Positions 8,964-18,017 of a DNA stretch of 64,000 nt are shown here, one piece after another. Numbering within the stretch: the stretch's first letter is position 1; every line of letters starts with the position of its first letter. The stretch is taken from the NCBI RefSeq assembly GCF_003112575.1, contig NZ_BEWC01000001.1:434001-498000 (forward strand), given 5' to 3'. The position numbers were made by a program, and so were the translations under genes. This DNA comes from Streptomyces ardesiacus. GTDB taxonomy: Bacteria > Actinomycetota > Actinomycetes > Streptomycetales > Streptomycetaceae. The notes below the pieces were generated by a model. The model made no database searches, was not told the origin of the DNA, and worked only from the letters and a program-made list of their open reading frames with translations.

Positions 8964-10775
8964 GTGCGGCAGCGCGTGGCCACCCTGGTGTGGCGGGTCG
9001 TGCTCGCGGGCGTGCTCGTGGGCGGCGTCGGGCTGCTGCCCTGGCTCACCCGCACCGATCCCGCGTACACCGTCCTCAAGGCGCGGTCCGCCGAGCGCGA
9101 ACCCACCCCCGAGGTGCTCGCCGACATCCGGCGGCAGCTCGGGATCGACGGCGGGCCCCTGCACGTACTCGGCGGCTGGCTGGGCGGGCTCGTGCGCGGG
9201 GACGCCGGGCAGTCGTGGATCTCCGGGAGCGATGTGCTGCCCGCCGTGCTCCAGGCGCTCGGTGCCTCGCTGCTGCTCATGGGTGCCGCGCTGCTCGTCG
9301 CCGTGCTCACCGCCGGACTGATCTGCCTGCGCACCCTGCGGCTCGGGGCACGGCGGCGGCTCGGCGGGCGGCGCAGTGGCGGGAGCGGGTCCGCCGTGCT
9401 CGCCTCGCTGCCCGAGTTCCTCGTCGCCTCCGTGCTCGCCACCGTCGTCGGAGTGCAGTGGGGATGGCTGCCCGCGCTGGGGTGGTACGGGCCCCAGTGG
9501 ACCGTGCTGCCCGCGCTCGCGCTGGGGCTGCCCGCGGGTGCGGTGCTGGGGCGGCTGCTCGACGACCTCTTGCCCGGTGCCTTCGGGGAGCCGTGGGCGC
9601 TGGCCGCCGCGGCGCGCGGACTGACCGGGAGGTCCGTCGCCCGCCAGGCGCTGCGCCGGTGCGTGCCCGCGCTGCTGCCCAACCTCGGGCTGTTCGTCGT
9701 CGGGCTGACCGGCGGGGCCGTCGCCGTCGAGCAGGTCTTCGACATCCCGGGGCTCGGGCGCACCACCCTCGAGGCCGCCCTCGCCCAGGACCTTCCCGTC
9801 CTCCAGGCCGGCACCCTCGCCCTCGTCCTGCTCGCCGCGCTCGCGACCGGCGCCACCCGCCTCGCCGCCCGGCTGCTGACCGGCCCCGCGCTGCGCGACG
9901 GCGCCCTGTCCTCGCTGCACCGGCCCGCCCCGCCCGCCGGGGGACTGCTGCCGCTCCTCTACGGCGCCGTCCTGCTCGCCGTCGTCGGGTTCGGGCTGGC
10001 CCGCGATCCGCTCGCCCTCGACACGGGGGAGCGGCTGCGGGGGCCCTCCCTCGCGCATCCCTTCGGCACCGACGCCCTCGGGCGCGACCTGCTCGCCCGC
10101 GTCGGCCACGGGGCGCTGGACACGCTGCTGCTGGCCGCCGCCATCAGCGCCGCCGCCCTGCTCGCGGGCGTACTGCTCGGGCTCGTGCCCCGCGTCTCCG
10201 CGCCGCTCGTCGACACCGTCAACGCGGTGCCGCCCGTGCTCGTCGCCCTCCTCGTCACCGCCGTCGCGGGCAGCGGGACGACCACGCCCGCGCTCGCCGT
10301 GGGCGCCGTCGCCTGGGCGCCGCTCGCCGCGCACACCTCCTCCCTGCTGCGGCAGGAGCGGGCCACCCTGCACATCACCGCCACCAAGGGGCTGGGCGCG
10401 GGGCGGGTCCACCTGCTGCGGTACGAACTGCTGCCCGCCGTACTGCCGCCGGTCCTGCGGCACGCACTGCTGAGGCTGCCCGGTGTCGCCCTCGCGCTCG
10501 CCTCGCTCGGCTTCCTCGGCCTCGGCGCCCAGCCGCCGTCTCCCGAGTGGGGCCTGCTGCTCGCCGAGAACCAGCCCTACGCCGAGCGCGCCCCCTGGGC
10601 CGTCCTCGCCCCCGCCGCCGTACTCGCCCTGCTCGGCGCGCTGGCCGTCGGCGCGGCCGGCGGGCTGCGCCGCCCGGCCCGGCGGCGGCCCTCACGGGCC
10701 GTCACCGAGGGGGCCGCGGGCTCCGGTCAGCGGCCCGTCGAGGCGGCGGCGAAGGAACCGGCCGGAGCCCGGTGA
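8964..10775 (+). CDS. Fused two-domain ABC permease (DppB-DppC/CntB-CntC type)
   Basis: 603 residues from GTG 8964, three bases after the lipoprotein stop. Two BPD_transp_1 permeases are joined in one chain. The first half has a short DppB-like N-terminus and the EAA-loop region EPWALAAAARGLTGRSVARQ followed by the signature V-F-D-I-P-G-L-G-R (residue ~260). The second half starts after residue ~310 with HPFGTDALGRDLLARV, typical of DppC, and has a degenerate EAA loop (ITATKGLGAGRVHLLRYELL). Dipeptide/nickel importers normally encode these as two genes plus two ATPases. No ATPase gene lies nearby, so energy coupling must come from elsewhere. Very high Ala/Leu/Gly content and multiple membrane spans are evident. 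Confidence 0.88.
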   Translation: MRQRVATLVWRVVLAGVLVGGVGLLPWLTRTDPAYTVLKARSAEREPTPEVLADIRRQLGIDGGPLHVLGGWLGGLVRGDAGQSWISGSDVLPAVLQALGASLLLMGAALLVAVLTAGLICLRTLRLGARRRLGGRRSGGSGSAVLASLPEFLVASVLATVVGVQWGWLPALGWYGPQWTVLPALALGLPAGAVLGRLLDDLLPGAFGEPWALAAAARGLTGRSVARQALRRCVPALLPNLGLFVVGLTGGAVAVEQVFDIPGLGRTTLEAALAQDLPVLQAGTLALVLLAALATGATRLAARLLTGPALRDGALSSLHRPAPPAGGLLPLLYGAVLLAVVGFGLARDPLALDTGERLRGPSLAHPFGTDALGRDLLARVGHGALDTLLLAAAISAAALLAGVLLGLVPRVSAPLVDTVNAVPPVLVALLVTAVAGSGTTTPALAVGAVAWAPLAAHTSSLLRQERATLHITATKGLGAGRVHLLRYELLPAVLPPVLRHALLRLPGVALALASLGFLGLGAQPPSPEWGLLLAENQPYAERAPWAVLAPAAVLALLGALAVGAAGGLRRPARRRPSRAVTEGAAGSGQRPVEAAAKEPAGAR

Positions 10776-10776
10776 G

Positions 10777-12027
10777 ATGACGTCCGCGTTCACCCGCTCG
10801 TCCGCACCGGCGTCGTCCGGCCGGCGCACCGCCCGGCTCGCCACGCTCTCCCCGCTGCTCCGGCTGCTCATCCTCACCCAGCTCGCGTTCAACATCGGCT
10901 TCTTCGCCGTGCTGCCGTTCCTCGCCGAGCACCTGGGGCAGTCCGTCGGCATGGCGGGCTGGCTGGTCGGCTTCGTGCTCGGGCTGCGGACCTTCAGCCA
11001 GCAGGGGCTGTTCGTGGTCGGCGGGGCCCTCGCCGACCGGTACGGCATCCGGCCCGTCGTGCTCACCGGGTGCGTGCTGCGGATCGCCGGGTTCGCCTGG
11101 CTCGGGTTCGCCGGGCGGACCTGGGCCGTCGTCGGCGCCGTCCTGCTGATCGGATTCGCCGCCGCGCTCTTCTCGCCGGCCGTCGAGTCCGAGGTCGCCC
11201 GGCAGGCGGTGGCGTGGGAGGAGTCGGGGGGCGGCGACCGGACCCGGGTGCTCGCGCTGTTCACCGTCGCCGGGCAGGCCGGGGCCTTCGTCGGGCCGCT
11301 GCTGGGCGCGCTGCTGCTCGCCGTCGACTTCCGTACGGCCTGCCTCGCCGGCGCCGGTGTCTTCGTGCTGGTCCTCGCCGGGCACGCCCGGCTGCTGCCG
11401 CAGCGCATCCCCGGGCGGGTCCAGGTCCGGGTCGGGGGCGGGGCACGGCTCGTCCTGCGCAACCGGCGCTTCCTCGCCCTGTGCTGCGCCTACGGTGCCT
11501 ATCTGCTCGCCTACAACCAGCTCTACCTCGCCCTGCCCGCCGAGGTGGAGCGGGCCGCCGGTTCACAGGCGCCGCTGGCCTGGCTGTTCGCCCTCTCGTC
11601 GCTGCTGGTGGTGACCGCGCAGCTGCCGGTGACCCGGTGGGCGGGGGACCGGCTGGCGCCGCGCCGGTCGATGGTGGCCGGCCTCGTGCTGATCGCCGTC
11701 GGGTTCGCGGTCGTCGGGCTGGCGCGGCCCGCGGGGTGGACGGGGACGGGCGGGCTGGTACCCGCCGCCGGGTTCGTAGTCCTGCTCACCCTCGGGCAGA
11801 TGCTCGTCGCCCCCGTCGCCCGTGCCTGGGTCCCCGACCTGGCCGAGGAGGGGCGGCTCGGGCTGTACACGGGGGCGCTGTCCTCGTTCTCCGGGCTCGT
11901 CGTGCTGGCCGGCAGTTCCGCGACCGGTCTGCTGCTGGACTCCGGGTTGCCGGTCGCCGTGCCGTGGCTGGCGCTGGCCGCGGTGCCGCTGGTGGCGGTG
12001 GGAGTGCTGCCCCGGCGGGGGCACTGA
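10777..12027 (+). CDS. Major facilitator superfamily efflux transporter
   Basis: 416 residues, ATG at 10777 immediately after the permease stop (10773-10775). Hydrophobic throughout, about 12 predicted membrane helices. The family A-loop between helices 2 and 3 appears as G-G-A-L-A-D-R-Y-G-I-R-P. Related to DHA1-type drug or siderophore exporters. Its tight coupling to an opp-type importer under one Zur-like site recalls staphylopine-type loci, where an MFS protein (CntE) secretes the metallophore that the ABC importer retrieves; no nicotianamine- or opine-synthase gene is present in the window, so this role is only an inference. Confidence 0.85.
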   Translation: MTSAFTRSSAPASSGRRTARLATLSPLLRLLILTQLAFNIGFFAVLPFLAEHLGQSVGMAGWLVGFVLGLRTFSQQGLFVVGGALADRYGIRPVVLTGCVLRIAGFAWLGFAGRTWAVVGAVLLIGFAAALFSPAVESEVARQAVAWEESGGGDRTRVLALFTVAGQAGAFVGPLLGALLLAVDFRTACLAGAGVFVLVLAGHARLLPQRIPGRVQVRVGGGARLVLRNRRFLALCCAYGAYLLAYNQLYLALPAEVERAAGSQAPLAWLFALSSLLVVTAQLPVTRWAGDRLAPRRSMVAGLVLIAVGFAVVGLARPAGWTGTGGLVPAAGFVVLLTLGQMLVAPVARAWVPDLAEEGRLGLYTGALSSFSGLVVLAGSSATGLLLDSGLPVAVPWLALAAVPLVAVGVLPRRGH

Positions 12028-12077
12028 CGCGGCGCCGCGCCCGCACGTGGCGTCCGTCGCGCCGGCCCCGGTGCCGT

Positions 12078-13235
12078 TCAGGTGCTCCGGACGTCGCGCA
12101 GTGCCGCGTGCGGCGCGGCACCCGACAGCGCCTCGTCCATGCGGCGCAGCAACAGGGTGTTGAGGCCGGTTTGCGTGTCGTTGTCCAGGACCGCTCCCGG
12201 GCCGTCCTTCTCCTGTGCGACCAGCGCGACGTACGGTCCGCGGCGCATCATGCACATGATCCCGATGTCCTGCCCCTCCCAGACGGCCCGGTAGCCGGTG
12301 AGCTCGTCGCCGAGCCGCGTCCCGTCCGGTGGGGTGTACGCCGAGGGGTCGGGCCGGAAGCCGGACGAGGCGTCGTTCCGGAAGGCGTCCGCCAGCGCGT
12401 CGAAGGTCTTCTCGGCGTCGTCCTCGGACGCGTGCACCAGCACCTGGAGTTCGGCATGCCACCCCGTCTCCTCCGAGGTCTCGTCGGGGGCGTAGCCCGC
12501 CACGGCTCCGGCCCGTACGCGCTTCCCGCAGGGCTCGGGGTGTTCGCCGCAGACCGTGCCCTCGTAGCCGCCGCGCTCGCCGTCGGGGAAGGCGGCGCCC
12601 GGAAGACTCTCGAAGGACGTTCCGGCCAGGGCCGCCCGGTCGGGCAGGATCGCGTCGGCCGTCTCCCGGGTGGCCGGCAGCGGATCGGCGGCGGGCGGCT
12701 TCGAGGCCCCGTGGTCCGAGGTCGCGTGGTCCGAGGTGCCCGGGCTCGCGTCCTCGTCGCCGTCGGTGAACACGCGGGCGCCGCCGTACCCGGCGAGGGC
12801 GACCAGGATCATGAGGGCGACGGCGAGCACGGCGAGCAGCCATCGGCCCTGCCGGTTGTTGTTGACGGTCAGGGGACCCAGCGAGATCTGGTTGCGGTGG
12901 ACCCGGGCCCCGCCGCCGACCACCACACTGCCCGTGATCGACTGCGGCGGCGGTCCGGCGGCCGCGTCGGCAAGGGCCGCGAGACGACGGCCGAAGGCGG
13001 GGTCGGCGGCCACCTCCCGTTCCAGGATCGCCCGCACCGCGGCCCTGCCCGCCGCATCGCCCGGGTTCCCCACGAACGCGTCCAGCGCGGCACGGTCGTC
13101 CTCCGTACCCCTCAGCCGTTCCCTGAGCGCTCCGAGCAGGGCCTGCGCCGCCATCCCGCCCGCCGCGGACGCGGCACCGTCGACCCCCTGGGTCAGGACG
13201 TGCAGGACTTCCGCCACCAAGTCCGGGGTGTCCAC
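12078..13235 (-). CDS. Single-pass membrane protein of unknown function
   Basis: 385 residues from GTG 13235, five bases after a strong GGAGGG ribosome site. The N-terminal ~90 residues are cytoplasmic and helical (LVAEVLHVLTQGV, ALLGALRERL). Then comes a segment GSVVVGGGARVHRNQISLG resembling the linker of some actinobacterial effector or sensor proteins. One membrane helix (LLAVLAVALMILVALAGY, residues ~133-150) is followed by an Asp/Ser/Pro-rich extracytoplasmic linker and a ~210-residue outer domain with a Cys pair (VCGEHPEPCG). The outer domain vaguely recalls PknH-type sensor domains. I do not recognise the family; an envelope sensor is possible. Convergent with the MFS gene, 50 bp away. 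Confidence 0.7.
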   Translation of the reverse strand: MDTPDLVAEVLHVLTQGVDGAASAAGGMAAQALLGALRERLRGTEDDRAALDAFVGNPGDAAGRAAVRAILEREVAADPAFGRRLAALADAAAGPPPQSITGSVVVGGGARVHRNQISLGPLTVNNNRQGRWLLAVLAVALMILVALAGYGGARVFTDGDEDASPGTSDHATSDHGASKPPAADPLPATRETADAILPDRAALAGTSFESLPGAAFPDGERGGYEGTVCGEHPEPCGKRVRAGAVAGYAPDETSEETGWHAELQVLVHASEDDAEKTFDALADAFRNDASSGFRPDPSAYTPPDGTRLGDELTGYRAVWEGQDIGIMCMMRRGPYVALVAQEKDGPGAVLDNDTQTGLNTLLLRRMDEALSGAAPHAALRDVRST

Positions 13236-13358
13236 GTGACCCTCCCTCCCCGCGCGCCACCGCCGTCATGAACTCCGAGCCACGTCCGGTCACTCACCGG
13301 AGTCCCGTCCGGAACGGGGTCATACCCACCACCAAGTGCCCAGTAATCCCAGGGGAGT

Positions 13359-14108
13359 TCAAGAGGACCGGCCAACCGCGGGCGACCGCCGCCACAACCA
13401 CCGCACGTCCCGCCCGAAGGACCACACCAGCAGGCCCAGCGCCACCGCCACCACCCCGGCGTTCACCCCGCGCGGCAGCAGGCCCGCGCCCGCCAGGAGC
13501 AGCAGCGCGCCCTGCAGCGCGGCCACCGTCTTGCGGGCCGTGCTCGGCGGCAGCGGGGCGGTCAGCCACGGCCACACCCGGGCCGCGGCCACGAACACGT
13601 ACCGCATGGCTCCGATCAGCAGCACCCACGGCCCCAGGTCCGTGGCGACGTACACGCTGAGCACCAGGATGAGGAACGCGTCCACCTCCATGTCGAAGCG
13701 CGCGCCCAGCGGTGTGCACGTGCCGGTGCGGCGCGCGACCCTGCCGTCCACGCCGTCCAGGACCAGGGCCACGGCCGTCAGGCCGACGAGGAGGGGGACG
13801 GGCGGCGCGCCGCGGAAGGAGTCCGCGACCAGCGCGGTGACGCCGCCGACCAGGGCGGTGCGGCCGAGGGTGACCCGGTTGGCCGGGCCGAACGACGGCG
13901 GCCGTGAGCGGTGCAGGGCGCGCGAGAGCACCGCCCAGCTCGCGAACGCGAACACCACACCGGTCAGCCAGCCCGCCGCGCCCAGGCCGATGGCGGTGCC
14001 CAGCAGCGCCAGCAGCAGGAGCATCGCCCCCGCCCCCACCGCGGTCTCCTGCTGAACGGACCTCGCGGCACAGACGTCATAGGCGTCGTACGTGTTGTTC
14101 AGGGCCAC
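13359..14108 (-). CDS. CDP-alcohol phosphatidyltransferase family membrane enzyme
   Basis: 249 residues from GTG 14108, preceded by GGAGGG. The CDP-alcohol phosphotransferase signature D-x2-D-G-x2-A-R-x8-G-x3-D-x3-D is complete: DGVDGRVARRTG followed by G-A-R-F-D-M-E-V-D (residues ~125-150), with several membrane helices on both sides. Such enzymes join an alcohol to a phosphate carried by CDP (for example CDP-diacylglycerol or CDP-inositol). Divergent from the dehydrogenase-to-flippase operon, 109 bp apart. With the flippase-like and glycosyltransferase genes alongside, it may help make a membrane-anchored product; the alcohol substrate is unknown. Confidence 0.88.
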   Translation of the reverse strand: MALNNTYDAYDVCAARSVQQETAVGAGAMLLLLALLGTAIGLGAAGWLTGVVFAFASWAVLSRALHRSRPPSFGPANRVTLGRTALVGGVTALVADSFRGAPPVPLLVGLTAVALVLDGVDGRVARRTGTCTPLGARFDMEVDAFLILVLSVYVATDLGPWVLLIGAMRYVFVAAARVWPWLTAPLPPSTARKTVAALQGALLLLAGAGLLPRGVNAGVVAVALGLLVWSFGRDVRWLWRRSPAVGRSS

Positions 14109-14217
14109 CGAACACCCTCCGGCCGTGTGACAGAGTCGGTCAACGCCGCTGCCGTGGGCGCGGCTCGTGCACCTCTCGGTACGTGGGTGGCTTCCCGATC
14201 GTTCAGGAGGAGTTCCG

Positions 14218-15228
14218 ATGACACGCAGGGCACGCGCGTTCTGGCTGGAGGCGCCCGGCGCGGGCGCGATCCGCGAGGAGGAGCTGCCGGCGCCGGGCCC
14301 GGACGACGTGCTCGTGCGGACGCTCTTCAGCGGCGTGAGCCGGGGCACCGAGACCCTCGTGTTCGGCGGCCGGGTCCCCCCGAACCAGTACGCCGCCATG
14401 CGCGCGCCGTTCCAGCAGGGCGACTTCCCCGGGCCGGTGAAGTACGGCTACCTCAACGTCGGCGTGGTGGAGGAAGGGCCCGAGCCGCTCGCCGGGCGCA
14501 CCGTCTTCTGTCTCTACCCGCACCAGACGCGGTACGTCGTCCCGGCCGCCGCCGTCACCCCGGTGCCGGCCTCCGTCCCCGCCGGGCGGGCCGTGCTCGC
14601 CGGCACCGTCGAGACCGCCGTCAACGCGCTGTGGGACGCGGCACCGCTGATCGGCGACCGGGTCACCGTGGTCGGCGGCGGCATGGTCGGCTGCTCGGTG
14701 GCCGCGCTGCTGGCCCGATTCCCCGGGGTGCGGGTCGAGTTGGTCGACGTGGACCCGGGCCGGGCGGGGGTCGCCGAGGCGCTCGGCGTCGGATTCGCGT
14801 CCCCGGGCGACGCGCTCGGCGGCCGCGACCTCGTCGTGCACGCCAGTGCGACCGAGGCCGGGCTCGCGCGGTCGCTGGAGCTGCTGCGGCCCGACGGCAC
14901 GGTCGTGGAACTGAGCTGGTACGGCGACCGGCGCGTCGCCCTGCCGCTCGGCGAGGCCTTCCACTCCCGGCGCCTGACCCTGCGCGGCAGCCAGGTCGGC
15001 ACCGTCTCCCCGGCCCGGGCCGCCACCCGCGGCTACGGCGACCGGATGGCCCTCGCCCTCGAACTGCTCGCCGATCCCGCCCTGGACGCACTCGTCACCG
15101 GCGAGTCCGCGTTCGCCGAACTCCCGGATCTGATGCCCCCGTTGGCCTCCGGCGCCGTGCCCGCGCTGTGCCACCGGATCCGGTACGAGGACGACGGCAC
15201 CGCAGCGGCCGGCCACGGCGTCGCCTGA
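14218..15228 (+). CDS. Medium-chain (MDR) dehydrogenase, BchC-like, without catalytic-zinc ligands
   Basis: 336 residues from ATG 14218 (ribosome site AGGAGG seven bases upstream). The C-terminal half holds the Rossmann dinucleotide loop V-V-G-G-G-M-V-G near residue 160. The N-terminal domain lacks the Cys and G-H-E motif that bind catalytic zinc in alcohol dehydrogenases, having [17 protein letters not shown] instead, as in BchC-like and similar MDR enzymes. It probably oxidises or reduces a secondary alcohol in the pathway encoded by this locus. First gene of a five-gene run in which the last four genes are overlapping or nearly so; 115 bp separates it from the PTPS-like gene. Confidence 0.87.
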   Translation: MTRRARAFWLEAPGAGAIREEELPAPGPDDVLVRTLFSGVSRGTETLVFGGRVPPNQYAAMRAPFQQGDFPGPVKYGYLNVGVVEEGPEPLAGRTVFCLYPHQTRYVVPAAAVTPVPASVPAGRAVLAGTVETAVNALWDAAPLIGDRVTVVGGGMVGCSVAALLARFPGVRVELVDVDPGRAGVAEALGVGFASPGDALGGRDLVVHASATEAGLARSLELLRPDGTVVELSWYGDRRVALPLGEAFHSRRLTLRGSQVGTVSPARAATRGYGDRMALALELLADPALDALVTGESAFAELPDLMPPLASGAVPALCHRIRYEDDGTAAAGHGVA

Positions 15229-15283
15229 CCCTGCGGAAAGACGTACGGCCCACTGAACAGGGGAAGGCGTCCGGCCGTAATAG

Positions 15284-15742
<459 letters not shown>

Positions 15743-15858
15743 CCGGCACCTCCGGGGCGACGGCAGCGGTCCGCGGGCGGTCCCGGCCCGCCCACGCTCC
15801 CGCCCGGGCGACCGGGCCGGACGACGACCCTGCCCCGAGGAACGGGGGGATCGTCCCC

Positions 15859-16956
15859 ATGTCCCTGCGCTCCGTGCACTTCGTCGTGCCCGGCGGCGTC
15901 GACGACCCAGCCGCCCCGAGCGGCGGCAACGCCTACGACCGGCGGGTACGGCTCGACCTGCCCGGCTTCGGCTGGCGGGTGCGGAGCCTGCCCGTGCCCG
16001 GCGACTGGCCCCGGCCGGACGCCGCCGCCCGGACCGAACTCGCCCGCGTCCTCCGGCGGTTGCCGGACGGTGCGGTCGTCCTGCTCGACGGCCTGGTCGC
16101 CTGCGGGGTGCCGGAGATCGTCGTTCCGGAGGCCGGACGGCTGCGCACGGCCGTCCTCGTCCACCTCCCGCTCGGCGACGAGACCGGCCTCGACCCCGCC
16201 GTCGCCGCCGGCCTCGACGCCCGCGAACGCGCGGTACTGCGTGCCGTCCCGGCCGTCGTCGCCACCAGCGACTGGGCCGTGCGCCGCCTCGTCTCCCACC
16301 ACGGCCTCGACCCGGCCCGGGTGCACGTCGCCGCCCCCGGCGCCGACATCGCGCCGCTCGCCCCCGGCACCGACGGCGTCTCCCGGCTGGTGTGCGTCGC
16401 CGCGGTCACGCCCCGCAAGGGACAGCACCGGCTGGTGGAGGTACTGGCGGCCGTGGCCGACCTGCCGTGGAGCTGCGTGTGCGTCGGCGGGCTGGGCCAG
16501 GACCCGGAGTACGTCGCCCGGTTGCGGTCGCTGATCGCGCGGCACGGTCTGGCGGAGCGGCTGGTGCTCGCCGGACCACGGGCCGGCGCCGAACTGGACG
16601 CCACCTACGCGACCGCCGACCTGATGGTCCTCACCTCCTACGCCGAGACCTACGGCATGGCGGTGACCGAGGCCCTCGCGCGCGGCGTCCCGGTGCTCGC
16701 CACCGACGTCGGCGGCCTCCCGGAAGCGGTCGGACGCGCCCCCGACGGAGGGGTGCCCGGCATCCTCGTCCCGCCCGAGGATCCCGCCGCGCTCGCCGCC
16801 GAGCTGCGCGGCTGGTTCGGCGAGGCGGACGTACGACGCCGCCTCAAGGCCGCCGCCCGCGGTCGCCGCGCCGCCCTGAACGGCTGGGCGAGCACCGCCC
16901 GGAGCCTGGCCGGGGTACTCCACCGGCTGCCGGACGAACCGAGGAGGGCGGCATGA
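15859..16956 (+). CDS. GT4-family glycosyltransferase
   Basis: About 365 residues. I chose ATG 15859 because the first Rossmann strand (LRSVHFVVPGG) starts there. The alternative GTG 15739 overlaps the previous stop as GTGA and would add a 40-residue Arg/Ala/Pro-rich tail. GT-B fold hallmarks include VCVAAVTPRKGQHRLVE (nucleotide-sugar domain, ~residue 185) and the donor-binding E-x7-E motif: SYAETYGMAVTEALARGVPVLATDVGGLPE. Retaining transfer from a nucleotide sugar to an unknown acceptor is expected. Stop overlaps the methyltransferase start (ATGA), so translation is coupled. Confidence 0.88.
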   Translation: MSLRSVHFVVPGGVDDPAAPSGGNAYDRRVRLDLPGFGWRVRSLPVPGDWPRPDAAARTELARVLRRLPDGAVVLLDGLVACGVPEIVVPEAGRLRTAVLVHLPLGDETGLDPAVAAGLDARERAVLRAVPAVVATSDWAVRRLVSHHGLDPARVHVAAPGADIAPLAPGTDGVSRLVCVAAVTPRKGQHRLVEVLAAVADLPWSCVCVGGLGQDPEYVARLRSLIARHGLAERLVLAGPRAGAELDATYATADLMVLTSYAETYGMAVTEALARGVPVLATDVGGLPEAVGRAPDGGVPGILVPPEDPAALAAELRGWFGEADVRRRLKAAARGRRAALNGWASTARSLAGVLHRLPDEPRRAA

Positions 16957-18017
16957 GCACGAGCAAGCGGCCCGCACCGGCTGCGGGCTCCGTGCCGGTC
17001 CGGTCGGGCCTCGGCGAGGCGCGCGACGCCGCGAGTCCTCTTGTGCCTGCCGCGCCCTCGGACCGGTCCGTCGGCCTTTCCGGCGGGGGCTCCGACCGGC
17101 CTGCGGGCCGGCGGTCCGAGGGCGCCGCCGAACGCCCCACCGTCCGCCTCCGCGAGGCACCGGTGCCCCAGCCCCCCGCCGGCCCCCCGCGCTACGCCCC
17201 CGAGTGGCTGCGCCTGCGGGAGCCCGCCGACGCCGCCGCGCGGGCGCACGACCTGATCGAGCCGTTGCGGGCCGGGCTCGCCCGTCTGAAGGGGCGGGCG
17301 GACGGGCTCGTCGTGCACGACCTGGGCTGCGGAACCGGGTCGATGGGCCGCTGGCTCGCCCCGCTGCTCGACGGCCCCCAGCACTGGGTGCTGCACGACC
17401 GCGATCCCTACCTCCTGCACTTCGCCGCCGCCGTCGCCGCCCCGCGCGCCGCCGCCGACGGCAGCCGTGTCACCGTCGAGACCCGGCGCGGGGACCTCGC
17501 CCGGCTCACCCCGGACGCCCTGACCGGCGCCGCGCTGGTGACCGCCTCCGCGCTGCTCGACGTCCTCACCGCCGCGGAGGTCGGCAGACTCGCCGCCGCC
17601 TGTACCGCCGCCGGCTGCCCGGCACTGCTGACCCTCTCCGTCGCCGGACGCGTCGGCCTCACCCCCGCGCACCCACTGGACGCCGAGATCACCGAGGCGT
17701 TCAACGACCACCAGCGGCGTACCGGCATGCTCGGCCCCGACGCGGTCACCACCGCGGCCGAGGCCTTCGCCGGGCACGGTGCCACCGTGCGGGCGCACTC
17801 CAGCCCCTGGCGGCTGGGCCCCGGCGAGGGCGAACTCACCGCCCAGTGGCTGCGGGGCTGGGTCGGCGCGGCCGTCGAACAGCGCCCGGAGCTGCGCGAG
17901 CGGGCCGGCCGCTACCTGGACGAGCGCCTCGCGGCCTGCGCGGCCGGCGAGTTGCGCGTGATCGTCCACCACACCGACCTGCTGGCGTTGTGCCGTCCGA
18001 CGGGCGGGACCTCGTGA
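16953..18017 (+). CDS. SAM-dependent class I methyltransferase
   Basis: 354 residues. Start ATG 16953 overlaps the glycosyltransferase stop. A ~85-residue Pro/Ala/Arg-rich N-terminus (low complexity, probably disordered) precedes the Rossmann methylase domain with motif I VVHDLGCGTGSMGRW near residue 115, an acidic end of strand 2 (LHDRDPY) and motif II TASALLDVL. The chemical target is unknown. Its tight coupling to the glycosyltransferase and flippase-like genes suggests it decorates the same product. Stop overlaps the next start (GTGA). Confidence 0.85.
   Translation: MSTSKRPAPAAGSVPVRSGLGEARDAASPLVPAAPSDRSVGLSGGGSDRPAGRRSEGAAERPTVRLREAPVPQPPAGPPRYAPEWLRLREPADAAARAHDLIEPLRAGLARLKGRADGLVVHDLGCGTGSMGRWLAPLLDGPQHWVLHDRDPYLLHFAAAVAAPRAAADGSRVTVETRRGDLARLTPDALTGAALVTASALLDVLTAAEVGRLAAACTAAGCPALLTLSVAGRVGLTPAHPLDAEITEAFNDHQRRTGMLGPDAVTTAAEAFAGHGATVRAHSSPWRLGPGEGELTAQWLRGWVGAAVEQRPELRERAGRYLDERLAACAAGELRVIVHHTDLLALCRPTGGTS

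Noticed and set aside
7347..10463. 1038-residue minus-strand frame opposite the lipoprotein and permease genes
   Set aside because: Gly/Gln/Glu/Arg-rich antisense shadow typical of high-GC coding DNA; the plus strand encodes clear transporter domains with ribosome sites.
13236..13358. Possible small gene between the membrane protein and CDP-alcohol transferase
   Set aside because: Only short Arg-rich frames without a ribosome site.
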